Source of the DNA: Anaerolineales bacterium UBA5797
Lineage (GTDB): Bacteria > Chloroflexota > Anaerolineae > Anaerolineales > Villigracilaceae
DNA length: 13,640 nucleotides
Direction of reading: 5' to 3'
Assembly: GCA_002418205.1 (NCBI GenBank)
Contig: DIDP01000058.1
Location: 16,219-29,858 of the forward strand
In this document: one piece after another, positions 5,657 to 13,634 of the stretch
How positions within the stretch are numbered: the stretch's first letter is position 1
Layout: every line of letters begins with the position of its first letter
Position numbers and translations under genes: made by a program
The notes under the pieces: model-generated
Seen by the model: only the letters and a program-made list of their open reading frames with translations
Told to the model about the DNA's origin: nothing
Database searches by the model: none

Positions 5657-6438
5657 CTCCGCACTTCACGCCGTCCGCGCGTGTGGAGGAAATTTCACGC
5701 GAGCCCGCGCACTACCTACTGACGATACCTTCCGGGAGAGCGGATAAATATCGCGTCGCGCAGCTTGATGATTATGCGCAATTAATAAGAAGACGATTCC
5801 CTCACCGGCGTAAACAAGCTCCCTCGCATCCGCTCGGGACCACCCTCAGCCTGTCCGCCCGTACCTCAAGCAACTCCCTCCCCGGAACCTGGGGGTTCGG
5901 TTTCTGGAACGATCCATTTGGATTGTCCATCGGCTATGGCGGCAAGCCCTTCCGCCTGCCCGCACTGCCAAACGCGGTCTGGTTCTTCGGGGCATCGGAG
6001 GAGAATTATTTGTCGTTCGCGAGTGGTCTCGATACGCCTTCGGCTACTCGACCAGCGGCTAACGGTTTCCTCGCACAATCCTTCCGCGCGCCGAGGTTTC
6101 ATCCGCTGTTGGCACTTGCCGGGCTGGCGCTCCCCTTTTCACGGAAGTTGACGCGGCGGTTGATGAGTCAAGTCATCGCGGAGGACGGGATCGCCCTCAA
6201 CGTGGATCCGCGTCAATGGCACAGATACAGGCTGGAATGGCGCGAGAAGCGAGTTTCCTTCGAGGTGGATGAGGTTCGGGTGTTCGAGTCGGCTGTGAGT
6301 CCGCATCCGCCGCTGGGACTGGTCATCTGGATCGATAATCAATTCGCGGCTTTCACCCCCGAGGGAAAAATCGGGTTCGGAGTTTTGGAAAACCCCGAAC
6401 CCGCATGGCTGGAGATCAAAGATCTGGAGGTCGGGTAA
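5638..6438 (+). CDS. Hypothetical protein, probable concanavalin-like beta-sandwich
   Basis: A 266-residue protein that I cannot assign to a named family. Segments such as GTWGFGFWNDPFGLS (about 83-97), NAVWFFGASEENYLSF (112-127), HRYRLEWREKRVSFEVD (196-212) and GLVIWIDNQFAAFTP (229-243) read like strands of a LamG/GH16-type jelly-roll, a fold often used for glycan or ligand binding. No catalytic ExDxxE motif is visible, so hydrolase activity is not supported. There is no clear signal peptide; a short hydrophobic patch (HPLLALAGLALPF, about 154-166) lies in the middle. Residues 129-142 are encoded by a copy of a palindromic repeat. The start at 5638 lies within the end of the upstream gene, and the ribosome binding site is poor. 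The gene ends 3 nt from the convergent UbiA gene, and its last codons contain that gene's terminator. Confidence 0.75.
   Translation: MAYTKLTPHFTPSARVEEISREPAHYLLTIPSGRADKYRVAQLDDYAQLIRRRFPHRRKQAPSHPLGTTLSLSARTSSNSLPGTWGFGFWNDPFGLSIGYGGKPFRLPALPNAVWFFGASEENYLSFASGLDTPSATRPAANGFLAQSFRAPRFHPLLALAGLALPFSRKLTRRLMSQVIAEDGIALNVDPRQWHRYRLEWREKRVSFEVDEVRVFESAVSPHPPLGLVIWIDNQFAAFTPEGKIGFGVLENPEPAWLEIKDLEVG
6024..6060. repeat. Palindromic repeat copy inside a coding sequence
   Basis: TGGTCTCGATACG (6024-6036), a CC-TTCG-GG-like mini-hairpin, and CTACTCGACCAGCGGCT (6044-6060) match the inner element at 4316-4364 in sequence and layout. Here it is read in frame as residues 129-142 of the 5638-6438 gene, giving a low-complexity segment (GLDTPSATRPAA) without a stop codon. 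Confidence 0.7.
6366..6403 (-). terminator. Intrinsic terminator of the 6442-7494 UbiA gene, inside the convergent gene
   Basis: CGGGTTCGG (6372-6380) pairs with CCGAACCCG (6395-6403) over 9 bp, topped by a mismatch and a GTTT/AAAC stem around TGGA. Read on the minus strand it is followed by ATTTTT (6371-6366). It lies about 40 nt past the UbiA stop, entirely within codons of the opposing gene. Confidence 0.75.
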
Positions 6439-6441
6439 ACG

Positions 6442-7494
6442 TTAGAAAGCCCAGAAACCGGGGAGATAGATCCGCAACAGCGCATCCGCGAGCAAGCCCA
6501 GAAGAATGTAACCGCCGAACTGACGGTTGTGCTGGAAGGCAAAACCCGAGAACCAGACGGGCCAGGCAGGCCAGCCCTCGGGGGCTTTTTCGGGCTTGGG
6601 GTTGTTCAAGACCTTTAAGAAGGTCAGCGCGTCCTTGCCGGCAAGGAAGACGATCAACATGACCGGCGTGAAGTAGCGTGTGGCGAACACGAGATAAAGG
6701 ATGACTGCGTAGATCATGATCACGGCAAACTGATCCGTGCGGCGGGCAAAGGCTTCGCCAGCGCGCACCGGAAATGTGCCGACGCCGCGGGCTTTATCAT
6801 CTTCGCGCTTGTCGATGTGCTTGGCAACATTGATGCTGGCAACGCCGAGGCCATAGGGCACACCGGCGAGGACCGCGCTCCAAACATTGGACATGACGAT
6901 CTGCTGTCCGCTAACGAGGGCGAGGACGAAGTACACGCCGCCGATCATGATCGGTCCCCAGATGAGGAAGATGGATAATTCACCGATGCCCCAGTATTTG
7001 AACGGATAGGTGTAGAGCAGAAGGACAATTGCGCCGAAGGCAAACAACCCGATGACCACACCGTTGAATCCGGTGGTGAGCAAAGCCCAGATGCCCGCAA
7101 GCGTGGCAAGCACACCGCTGACGAGGAACCAGCGGATCTGCTGGGGCTTGGTGAAGAAACCCTGTGCCAGCGGGTGGACGCCATACTGGGTGCGGAAGTA
7201 GTTTCCGCTATCGAGGCCGCGGCTGTAATCGGTGTAATCGTTGAGTAAATTGTTCGTGCCATGGGCGATGAACAGTCCGAGGGTCAGGATCAGGAAAGGA
7301 CCCCATGAGAAATAACCGTCGCGCCAGGCAAGGATGCCCGAAATGACACAGGAATACACGGTGACCAATGTCACGGCGGAACGGGTGGCAATCAACCATT
7401 TGGAAACGACATCGAGAGCATCCCACTCCTTCTTGTCGTCCATCTTGATCAATTGCCAGATGGCTGTACGCCACATTGCAAAATTGATGTGCAT
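6442..7494 (-). CDS. UbiA family prenyltransferase, paralog 1 (MenA-like)
   Basis: A 350-residue integral membrane enzyme of the UbiA superfamily, which transfers a polyprenyl chain to an aromatic or other acceptor in the membrane. The first Asp-rich motif NNLLNDYTDYSRGLD is at 81-95 and the second KHIDKREDDKARG at 225-237; both bind the Mg-diphosphate. Eight or nine hydrophobic helices are visible. The NDYTD...G.D form of motif one resembles MenA (1,4-dihydroxy-2-naphthoate prenyltransferase) more than UbiA proper, but the acceptor cannot be told. Extra N- and C-terminal parts (FAMWR near the start, FQHNRQFGGY near the end) are shared with the paralog at 7671-8702. The start at 7494 has AAGGAGAG 4 nt upstream. 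It has its own promoter and terminator. Confidence 0.88.
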   Translation of the reverse strand: MHINFAMWRTAIWQLIKMDDKKEWDALDVVSKWLIATRSAVTLVTVYSCVISGILAWRDGYFSWGPFLILTLGLFIAHGTNNLLNDYTDYSRGLDSGNYFRTQYGVHPLAQGFFTKPQQIRWFLVSGVLATLAGIWALLTTGFNGVVIGLFAFGAIVLLLYTYPFKYWGIGELSIFLIWGPIMIGGVYFVLALVSGQQIVMSNVWSAVLAGVPYGLGVASINVAKHIDKREDDKARGVGTFPVRAGEAFARRTDQFAVIMIYAVILYLVFATRYFTPVMLIVFLAGKDALTFLKVLNNPKPEKAPEGWPAWPVWFSGFAFQHNRQFGGYILLGLLADALLRIYLPGFWAF

Positions 7495-7522
7495 CTTTCT
7501 CTCCTTCTTGGTTGGAATTTTA

Positions 7523-7538
7523 TCGGCGGAACTGCCGA
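7523..7538 (-). other. Small leader hairpin of the 6442-7494 UbiA gene
   Basis: TCGGC (7523-7527) pairs with GCCGA (7534-7538) around a 6-nt loop. It lies in the roughly 60-nt leader between the TATAAT box at 7561-7566 and the ribosome binding site. It may be incidental. Confidence 0.3.
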
Positions 7539-7560
7539 AACAAAACTCTCTTGATGCAAA

Positions 7561-7566
7561 ATTATA
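7561..7566 (-). promoter_or_regulatory. -10 box of the 6442-7494 UbiA gene
   Basis: A perfect TATAAT on the minus strand (7566-7561) lies about 67 nt before the start codon and downstream of the preceding terminator. No convincing -35 is visible (TATCTG at 17 bp). The position supports independent transcription of the two UbiA paralogs. Confidence 0.5.
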
Positions 7567-7620
7567 CTACCACTTTGTGAAATCAGATACAAATGGTCGT
7601 GTTTGGGCAACTGGTCATTT

Positions 7621-7652
7621 AAAGCAAAAGAGCGGGAAACAATCCCGCCCTT
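7621..7652 (-). terminator. Intrinsic terminator of the 7671-8702 UbiA gene
   Basis: AAGAGCGGGA (7628-7637) and TCCCGCCCTT (7643-7652) form a 10-position stem with one A-C mismatch around a 5-nt loop. The minus-strand continuation is CTTTTGCTTT. It starts about 19 nt past the stop codon. Confidence 0.8.
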
Positions 7653-7670
7653 CCGGGGTGTATCGGACAA

Positions 7671-8702
7671 CTAACTCCAATACGTTCTAAGCAATTCCGC
7701 TGTAAAGGGGATAACGCGCAACAGCACATCGATCAGCAAGCCAAACATGAAGAGCGAGCCGAATTTGCGATTGTTGAAGAAGGCATACCCAACAAAATAC
7801 AACGGCCAGCCGATCTGTCCTTCGGGTTTGGTCTCCGGCTTCGGTTTAAGAAAAACGGGATAGATCTGCAAGAACGTCGGGAGCGCCAGGAACACGATCA
7901 ACATGACCGGCGTGAAGAACCTGACTGCGATCAGATACACCGTGAACAGATATGGCGCGACCATCATGCCCAGTACCGCATAACGCGAAGCCTTTTCACC
8001 AATGACGACCGGCAGGGTATGGATGCCCTTTTTCCTATCCATATCGAGTTTGTCAATGTGTTTGCCGAAGATGACGGTGGTCACACCGAGCACATAGGGC
8101 AGGCTGGCAATGACCACGTTCCAGTTCCAATGCTGGGTCAACACAAAGTATCCGCCACCGATCATCAATGGACCCCATACGATGAGCACGGCTACCTCGC
8201 CAAGCGCCAATCCCTTGAGGGGCCAGGTATAGAACAGCAAAAAGAACGCGCCAAGTCCGAGCAAAATCCACGTGGTGGCGTTGAACTCCGTATATGAAAC
8301 AAGGTAGATGCCAAAGGCAAGGGCGATCAAGGCGGTCACGGCAAAATACGTCAGGTGCTGGCGCCGGGTCATCAGCCCGCTGGCAACAGGCTGCGCGCCA
8401 TAGATATTACGGTAATAGTTGTCCTTGTCCACACCGCGCACAAAATCGGTGTAATCGTTGAAGATGTTGTTGCTGGCATGGGCAAGGATCAAGCCGAACG
8501 TGAGGGCGATCCAGGGCATGAAACTGAATGCTCCGTCGCGCCAGGCAAAAAGTCCCGCGAGAGCCGCAGAGATAAAAGTCATTACGAGGACTGCGGCACG
8601 GGTCGAGATCAACCATTTCGAGATGACATCCAATTCATCCCACTCGGCTTTTGACACTTCGGGAATGACATTGAGGGCTTTACGCCACATGGCAAAATTC
8701 AT
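7671..8702 (-). CDS. UbiA family prenyltransferase, paralog 2 (MenA-like)
   Basis: A 343-residue membrane prenyltransferase that aligns end to end with the gene at 6442-7494. Asp-rich motif one NNIFNDYTDFVRGVD is at 78-92 and motif two KHIDKLDMDRKKG at 214-226. Shared blocks include FAMWR, EWD.LDV.SKWLI.TRAAV, FTPVMLIVFLA and the C-terminal NR.FG. It has multiple hydrophobic helices. I choose the ATG at 8702 because AAGGAG lies about 8 nt upstream (8717-8712); an in-frame ATG at 8741 lacks such a site and would overlap the promoter. The two paralogs share architecture but differ around motif two (REDD versus LDMD), which may reflect different acceptors. The likely role is quinone or other prenyl-lipid synthesis; the substrate is unknown. 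Confidence 0.88.
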   Translation of the reverse strand: MNFAMWRKALNVIPEVSKAEWDELDVISKWLISTRAAVLVMTFISAALAGLFAWRDGAFSFMPWIALTFGLILAHASNNIFNDYTDFVRGVDKDNYYRNIYGAQPVASGLMTRRQHLTYFAVTALIALAFGIYLVSYTEFNATTWILLGLGAFFLLFYTWPLKGLALGEVAVLIVWGPLMIGGGYFVLTQHWNWNVVIASLPYVLGVTTVIFGKHIDKLDMDRKKGIHTLPVVIGEKASRYAVLGMMVAPYLFTVYLIAVRFFTPVMLIVFLALPTFLQIYPVFLKPKPETKPEGQIGWPLYFVGYAFFNNRKFGSLFMFGLLIDVLLRVIPFTAELLRTYWS

Positions 8703-8730
8703 AACAGACTCCTTGAGCAAATTTCGACAA

Positions 8731-8736
8731 ATTATA
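8731..8736 (-). promoter_or_regulatory. -10 box of the 7671-8702 UbiA gene
   Basis: TATAAT on the minus strand (8736-8731), preceded by GGG, lies about 29 nt before the chosen start, with AAGGAG in between. The -35 region (GTTTTA at 17 bp) is poor. Confidence 0.5.
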
Positions 8737-8788
8737 CCCAATCAGCCGGATATTAAAACCTGAAGATTGTCGGGGAGATTTGGGACGA

Positions 8789-11245
8789 TCATCCCGGTTT
8801 TGCCTCTGCTACCGGCAAAGTAAAGAAAAACGTCGCCCCCGTTCCCGGTTCGCTCTGGAGCCAGATCCTGCCTCCGTGAAATTCGATGATCCGCTTGACA
8901 AGGGCGAGCCCTACGCCGGTCCCATCGCTCAGCGGATCGAGTTTATTAAAGAGACCGAAGACCGAATCCGTGTACCGCGGGTCTATCCCAATTCCATTGT
9001 CCCTTACGAAAAACACGGGCATCCCATCCAACTCGCCATCCTGACCGATCTCGATGGTGGGATCGGGGACTTCGCCGATGAATTTGGCTGCATTATCGAT
9101 CAGGTTTTGCAGTACTTCGAGCAGCCTCTGACGATCTCCATAGACCTTTGGAAGATCTTCATGCACGAGTACGCGGGGATTGCTTTGTGCAAGCCGCCCA
9201 TGCACAAGTTCCATCGCATCAGCGACAAGCTCATTCATATCCACGAAATCAGGCTCGTTGATCATTCTGCCCACCCGGGAGAGTTCCAGAAGATCAGCCA
9301 GCAATTTTTGCATCTTATCGGTCGCATCACGGACGCGCTGCATGTCCTTTTCGAGCCGTGTCCGGTTGCCGGTTTGAAGATCCTCACGGATGAAGCCCAG
9401 GAAACCTCTGATCGTGATCAAAGGAGATTTGAGATCATGCGAAACCGTGTATGTAAACCTTTCCAACTCTGCGTTCTTGGCTTCCAATTCCTCGATCAGT
9501 TTTTCACGTTCGGCCTCCGCCCATTTACGCAGGGTGATATCCCGCACCATTACGATGACAGTGTTCGAGTCGCCGGCGACCATCCGCGCTTCATAGTGTT
9601 TTTTCTCGCCTCCAACCGCCAATGGATATTCAAAAATATGCAGTTGCCCCGATTCCAGCGTCCGTTGGATGGAGAACATGGTCTGATCGACCACATCGGG
9701 CGGCATGACTTCGGAAATTTTTCTTCCCAAAAACTCCTCGGGGGGCAACAAAGTGTCCATGGTCGGCGAGGAGATGAAATTCAAAATCACACCATCGCGG
9801 TTGAACTCGAAGATCATATCCGGGATGGCCTCAAGGACCGCCCGGGTGCGAACCTCCTCCCGCCTCAAGGCATCCTGGGCAAGTTTTAGAGGCGTAATAT
9901 CAACCTGCGTTCCCCACAGCCCCACCAGGTTTCCCTCTTCGACCACTCCGATCGCGGTATTCAAAAAGTGGACGGTCCGCCCATCAGCTGTCTTTTCCAC
10001 GGTCTCGCGATCGGTGCCAAAGTAGTTATCCCTCACCAATTGGAGCGTCGATTGAAAATTCACCTCGTTCACTTCCCCACCGTATAGTTCAAGCAGACGC
10101 TTTCCCATCAACTGCGACCGGCTGGTGTATCCGTACATCCGTGCAAGGGCAAGATTGCAATCCTGAATGAACCCCGTTCGCTGGATCAGGAGCACCTGCT
10201 CCTCGGCGGGCAGATCGACCGGGATAGGCTTATCGAATGCCAGAAACCAGATCCCCTCGGCGCTTGATTCCACAAAGGTCCGGTATTTTTCCTCGCTCGC
10301 CTGCAACGACTTTTGCGCAAGGATCTGCTCGGTGACATCGTAAAACATGGACAGGACCGTCGGCTCCCGTCCGTGGTCGATCAATTCATGAAAAACGGCG
10401 GTGAAACGTTTCTGCCCCTTCCCATTGACAAATTCATAGGTGGGATTATGAAGCGATTTTTGTTCGATGAGTTTTTGAGTAAACGCCAGGCGCTCCGTCT
10501 CATTCTCCCAAAGTTTCAACTCGACCGTCGTCCTGCCAAGCGATGAGCCTGCATCAAATCCGGTAAGATTCCAATAGGCGGCGTTGGCATCCAGAAGTCT
10601 GCCATCTTTCAGGGCAGTGACGCTGATCGCCACCGGACTGACATGGAAGACCCTCCGAAAACGCTCCTCCCCCTCCCGCACCGTGTCAACCGCCTGCTTC
10701 ACCGTTGAAACAATCAGGTAAACCAACACGATCAACAGCAGGAATATCACCGTCAATTCCCAGGCTGTACTGATCGGCGATTCGAAGCTCCGCACGCGCA
10801 AACCCAAAGTCTCGCCGACCGCCAGTCCCCATACCGCAAGGATGCTCATCCCAGCCACGAGAAGCGAGATGCGCCAGCTTGCGATCAACGAAGAGATGGT
10901 GATGATCAGGATGTACACCATCACAGCGGAATCGCGCACGCCATCCGTCACCCAGGCCAGATAGGTCATGCACACCCAACTCGAGAAGATCAGCGCCAGG
11001 GAAGCCGCCCGGATATATCCTGCGCGCACGATGATCAATAAACCGAGCTGAAACAAAAGCAGAACAACATTGACAATGATCGTCCCATCCCATGACCTGT
11101 CCCCAAACAACATGCGGACACCGATATACAAACTGTTGATTACGGCGGTACTGACCAGGATGATGGTCAGCAATCTGGTGACCGAATCACGACGTTCCAA
11201 ACCAAACCACGGCCGCGAACCCTGATCTGTGAAGTTGAACTTCAT
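8789..11245 (-). CDS. Membrane PAS-domain sensor histidine kinase (orphan)
   Basis: An 818-residue hybrid-free sensor kinase. The N-terminus has about six transmembrane helices (roughly residues 25-185, short loops). Three PAS regions follow at about 194-308, 316-458 and 466-576; the second carries an insertion (KPIPVDLPAEEQVLL). A short coiled coil (AEAEREKLIEELEAKNAELE) leads to the HisKA domain with SHDLKSP and phosphoacceptor H603. The HATPase domain shows the N-box (NLIDNAAKF, about 715-723), G1 (DNGIGI, 749-754) and G2 (GTGVGLAL, 775-782). It is close to the phytochrome-like/bacteriophytochrome kinase type but has no GAF/PHY. No response regulator is adjacent. I choose ATG at 11245 (GGAAGAG 8 nt upstream); TTG at 11251 is only 2 nt from that site. 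The signal sensed is unknown. Confidence 0.92.
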   Translation of the reverse strand: MKFNFTDQGSRPWFGLERRDSVTRLLTIILVSTAVINSLYIGVRMLFGDRSWDGTIIVNVVLLLFQLGLLIIVRAGYIRAASLALIFSSWVCMTYLAWVTDGVRDSAVMVYILIITISSLIASWRISLLVAGMSILAVWGLAVGETLGLRVRSFESPISTAWELTVIFLLLIVLVYLIVSTVKQAVDTVREGEERFRRVFHVSPVAISVTALKDGRLLDANAAYWNLTGFDAGSSLGRTTVELKLWENETERLAFTQKLIEQKSLHNPTYEFVNGKGQKRFTAVFHELIDHGREPTVLSMFYDVTEQILAQKSLQASEEKYRTFVESSAEGIWFLAFDKPIPVDLPAEEQVLLIQRTGFIQDCNLALARMYGYTSRSQLMGKRLLELYGGEVNEVNFQSTLQLVRDNYFGTDRETVEKTADGRTVHFLNTAIGVVEEGNLVGLWGTQVDITPLKLAQDALRREEVRTRAVLEAIPDMIFEFNRDGVILNFISSPTMDTLLPPEEFLGRKISEVMPPDVVDQTMFSIQRTLESGQLHIFEYPLAVGGEKKHYEARMVAGDSNTVIVMVRDITLRKWAEAEREKLIEELEAKNAELERFTYTVSHDLKSPLITIRGFLGFIREDLQTGNRTRLEKDMQRVRDATDKMQKLLADLLELSRVGRMINEPDFVDMNELVADAMELVHGRLAQSNPRVLVHEDLPKVYGDRQRLLEVLQNLIDNAAKFIGEVPDPTIEIGQDGELDGMPVFFVRDNGIGIDPRYTDSVFGLFNKLDPLSDGTGVGLALVKRIIEFHGGRIWLQSEPGTGATFFFTLPVAEAKPG

Positions 11246-11269
11246 ATACAAGTCTCTTCCACGAAGCGG

Positions 11270-11278
11270 AGTATATCA
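11270..11278 (-). promoter_or_regulatory. Extended -10 promoter of the histidine kinase gene
   Basis: TGATATACT on the minus strand (11278-11270) fits an extended -10 (TGn followed by TATACT). It lies in the 54-nt gap after the SDR gene and about 25 nt before the kinase start. No good -35 is present, which is common for extended -10 promoters. Confidence 0.45.
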
Positions 11279-11299
11279 CGGCGGTGATTTATCATTTCC

Positions 11300-12307
11300 C
11301 TATGCCCACGCCCTCTCATATGCCGCGATGACCCTGTCCCAAATGGTGTTCGCGTCGTCATCCACGGTTTGAAATTCGGGATGCGCCTCGAACCAGGTGA
11401 GCGATCTGCGGACACCCTCCGCCCAATCCACTTCGCAGTTGAAATCGGGCACAAATCTCTTGATCTTGCTATTATCGAACACCACGCTGTTGGACTTGTC
11501 ACCGATCAGGCTTCCGACCGCGTGATCATCGTACCGTGCGATGAAATCGGATGGGATGTGGATCACGTCCGGTTCCAACCCCAGAGCCTGATACGCTTCG
11601 AGATGGATCTGGTCCCAGCTGAGGACATGATCCGACGTGATCTGAAACACCTCACCGATCGCCTTCGGATTCCCCAATAAACCGACCAGCCCTTTGGCAA
11701 AATCCTGGTTCCAGGTCAGCACCCACAGCGACGTGCCATCGCCGGGGACAATGACCTTCCTGCCGCGTTTCATGCGGTCCACCACGGTCCATGGATGGCG
11801 CCAACTGGAAACAGCAAACGGGATTTGTGTCGGACCATAAGTGTGAGAAGGCCGGATGATCGTTACGGGAAAGCCCTCTTCGTGGCGGGCTTGCATCAAC
11901 CTGTTCTCGCAGGCGATCTTGTTTTGCGAATAGTCCCAAAATGGATTCTCGAGCGGAGTCTCCTCGGTGATCAGATAATTCCTCACCGGTTTTTGATACG
12001 CGGAGGCGGAACTGATGAACACAAATTGACCAGTCTTGTCGCGGAAGAGGCGCAGGTCGCGTTCGATGTCATCCGCGGTAAAGGCAATGCAGTCCACCAC
12101 CGCGTCGAAACGGTGACCAGCCATAAGTCCCGCGAGACGCGCTTCGTCAGTGTGGATATCGCCCTGGAACAGGGTCGCGCCTTTCGCCGGGGGAATCTTT
12201 TTCGTCACTGAGCGATTCAACATAAAGATCTCGTGCCCGCGCGTGCTGGCAAGCTCGGCACAGGCGGAGCTGATGATGCCGGTACCACCGATGAAAAGGA
12301 TCTTCAT
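11300..12307 (-). CDS. NAD(P)-dependent epimerase/dehydratase-like extended SDR
   Basis: A 335-residue Rossmann-fold protein of the extended short-chain dehydrogenase group. The nucleotide-binding motif GGTGII is at 7-12, D72/C73 lie in the VVDCIAF segment, SSASAY is at 99-104 (the Ser/Thr position) and YSQNK at 126-130 provides the catalytic Tyr-Lys. HTYGPTQ at 155-161 is the usual substrate-side turn. The C-terminal half has no obvious signature. Similar proteins are annotated only as NAD-dependent epimerase/dehydratase, so the sugar or other substrate cannot be stated. The start ATG shares one base with the rarD stop (TGATG), with GGGAGAAG upstream inside rarD, so the two are translationally coupled. 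It is last in the DUF2203-rarD-SDR operon. Confidence 0.88.
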   Translation of the reverse strand: MKILFIGGTGIISSACAELASTRGHEIFMLNRSVTKKIPPAKGATLFQGDIHTDEARLAGLMAGHRFDAVVDCIAFTADDIERDLRLFRDKTGQFVFISSASAYQKPVRNYLITEETPLENPFWDYSQNKIACENRLMQARHEEGFPVTIIRPSHTYGPTQIPFAVSSWRHPWTVVDRMKRGRKVIVPGDGTSLWVLTWNQDFAKGLVGLLGNPKAIGEVFQITSDHVLSWDQIHLEAYQALGLEPDVIHIPSDFIARYDDHAVGSLIGDKSNSVVFDNSKIKRFVPDFNCEVDWAEGVRRSLTWFEAHPEFQTVDDDANTIWDRVIAAYERAWA

Positions 12308-13206
12308 CAGTCTTCTCCCAATTCAGGGATCGGCTGGACGAGCGCGCGATTGGCAAAATAATTTTCGACTGCGAAGATGAGCAACGCCACCCAGACGATG
12401 CCAAAGCCGATGAGGTGCGAATGGTCAAAGGGTTCCTTGTAGATAAATACACCGATCAGGAATTGCAGGCTCGGCGCGATGTATTGCAGAAGACCGACGA
12501 CCGTCAGTGGGATTTGTTTTGCAGCAGAGGCGAACATCAAAAGCGGGATCGTCGTCACAAGCCCCGAGCCGATCAGGAGCAGGTCAACAAGGATGCCATC
12601 GTGCAGGAATCCGCCTGTGCCATTGAACCCGACGAAAACGAGATAGATCAGGGCAACAGGGAAAACGATGCCCGTTTCGAGTGTCAACCCGTAAAGCGAG
12701 CCGAGCGGCGAAAGTTTTTTCACGAACCCGTAAAAACCGAACGAGAACGCCAGCGAAAGGGCGATCCACGGCAGGCGCCCGTACACAACCGTGAGGTAGA
12801 TCACACCGATCGCGGCAAGCCCCACAGGGACCCATTGCATGGGGCGCAATCTCTCACGCAAGAACAGGACGCCCAGCGTCACGCTCAACAACGGGTTGAT
12901 GAAATATCCAAGGCTCGTCTCAACAATGAAACCGGCATTGACACCCCAAACGTAGATCAACCAGTTGAAACTCAGGAGCACAGCCGCGATCGAGTAGATG
13001 CCGATCGTCCTCGATCTGAAGGCAGCCGTGCGAAAATCCTGCCATTTCCCGGTGAGCAAAATGTAAACCGCCAGCAAAATGAACGACCAGCCGATGCGAT
13101 GCCCGATCACCTGCAAAGCGGGAACATCGTGCAGCAATTTCCAATAGATGGGGAAAAAGCCCCACAGCGCGTACGCGGCAATACCATTCAAAATTCCTTT
13201 GTTCAT
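12307..13206 (-). CDS. rarD: EamA/RarD family permease
   Basis: A 299-residue drug/metabolite transporter superfamily protein with about ten transmembrane helices in two EamA repeats. The RarD hallmark is clear: NWLIYVWGVNAGFIVETSLGY (first residues about 93-112), then FINPLLSVTLGVLFLRERL. The N-terminus MNKGILNGIAAYALWGFFPIYWK is also typical. RarD proteins are named for chloramphenicol sensitivity phenotypes, but their natural substrates are largely unknown and may be amino acids or metabolites. The start at 13206 follows AGGAGA 5 nt upstream; longer in-frame versions would run into the upstream gene. It sits 16 nt after the DUF2203 gene and overlaps the SDR gene by one base. Confidence 0.9.
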   Translation of the reverse strand: MNKGILNGIAAYALWGFFPIYWKLLHDVPALQVIGHRIGWSFILLAVYILLTGKWQDFRTAAFRSRTIGIYSIAAVLLSFNWLIYVWGVNAGFIVETSLGYFINPLLSVTLGVLFLRERLRPMQWVPVGLAAIGVIYLTVVYGRLPWIALSLAFSFGFYGFVKKLSPLGSLYGLTLETGIVFPVALIYLVFVGFNGTGGFLHDGILVDLLLIGSGLVTTIPLLMFASAAKQIPLTVVGLLQYIAPSLQFLIGVFIYKEPFDHSHLIGFGIVWVALLIFAVENYFANRALVQPIPELGED

Positions 13207-13222
13207 TTTTCTCCTGAAAAGG

Positions 13223-13606
13223 TTAGAAACTTGCGATCGGCTGCCTGCCGGCAAACCCCGCTTCGAGCTCGTGCCAGAAGGCAATATCCCCCTCCCCATA
13301 CTTCCAGCACAGATATACCTCGCGCCCATCCTTGATGGCGGAAAAATCCAGCAAACCCAGGTTGATGTCCTTGATCTGCACGCCCGTATCCAAGATCTGA
13401 TGGATCAACGCGTCCAGCCGTTCAAAATCCTGGACAAGGTTGCTCAAGGCGCGGTTGCCGCCATTCCCCGCGGACTTTTCGATGGCAGGCCAGGCTTCCG
13501 GCTGGCTCGCAAGGATCTTTGCACGGATCGCCTGCACTTCCTCCATCAACGGGCGGATGATCCTCAACGCTTCGTTGGCTTGATGTAAAGTAAAAAACTG
13601 TGGCAT
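13223..13606 (-). CDS. DUF2203 family protein
   Basis: A 127-residue cytosolic protein of the DUF2203 family, function unknown. It starts with FTLHQANEALRIIRPLMEEV, a helical region, and ends with the well-conserved block INLGLLDFSAIKDGREVYLCW, KYGEGDIAFWHEL and GFAGRQPI. The family's aromatic/acidic C-terminal cluster (CW, E, WHEL) suggests a binding or enzymatic site that has not been characterised. I prefer ATG at 13606 because GAG lies 6 nt upstream and family members begin close to the FTL motif; ATG at 13612 and a TTG at 13627 are alternatives in frame. It is the first gene of the operon with rarD and the SDR gene, 16 nt upstream of rarD. Confidence 0.88.
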   Translation of the reverse strand: MPQFFTLHQANEALRIIRPLMEEVQAIRAKILASQPEAWPAIEKSAGNGGNRALSNLVQDFERLDALIHQILDTGVQIKDINLGLLDFSAIKDGREVYLCWKYGEGDIAFWHELEAGFAGRQPIASF

Positions 13607-13628
13607 GGGCATCTCGGTAATATGCAAA

Positions 13629-13634
13629 AGTATA
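13629..13634 (-). promoter_or_regulatory. -10 box of the DUF2203-rarD-SDR operon
   Basis: TATACT on the minus strand (13634-13629) would start transcription near 13622, giving a leader of about 16 nt to the preferred ATG. The -35 lies beyond the window edge. Confidence 0.4.

Noticed and set aside
8780..8794. Terminator at the end of the histidine kinase gene
   Set aside because: The GGGA/TCCC stem is short and no T-run follows on the minus strand.
8780..9889. Long open frame (369 codons) on the plus strand antisense to the histidine kinase
   Set aside because: It mirrors the kinase catalytic and PAS region, has no family motifs or ribosome binding site, and the minus-strand gene is unmistakable.
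12415..13335. Long plus-strand open frame (306 codons) antisense to rarD
   Set aside because: Its charged, low-complexity composition (rich in R, D, Q, E) is typical of the antisense of a hydrophobic membrane protein; rarD explains the region.
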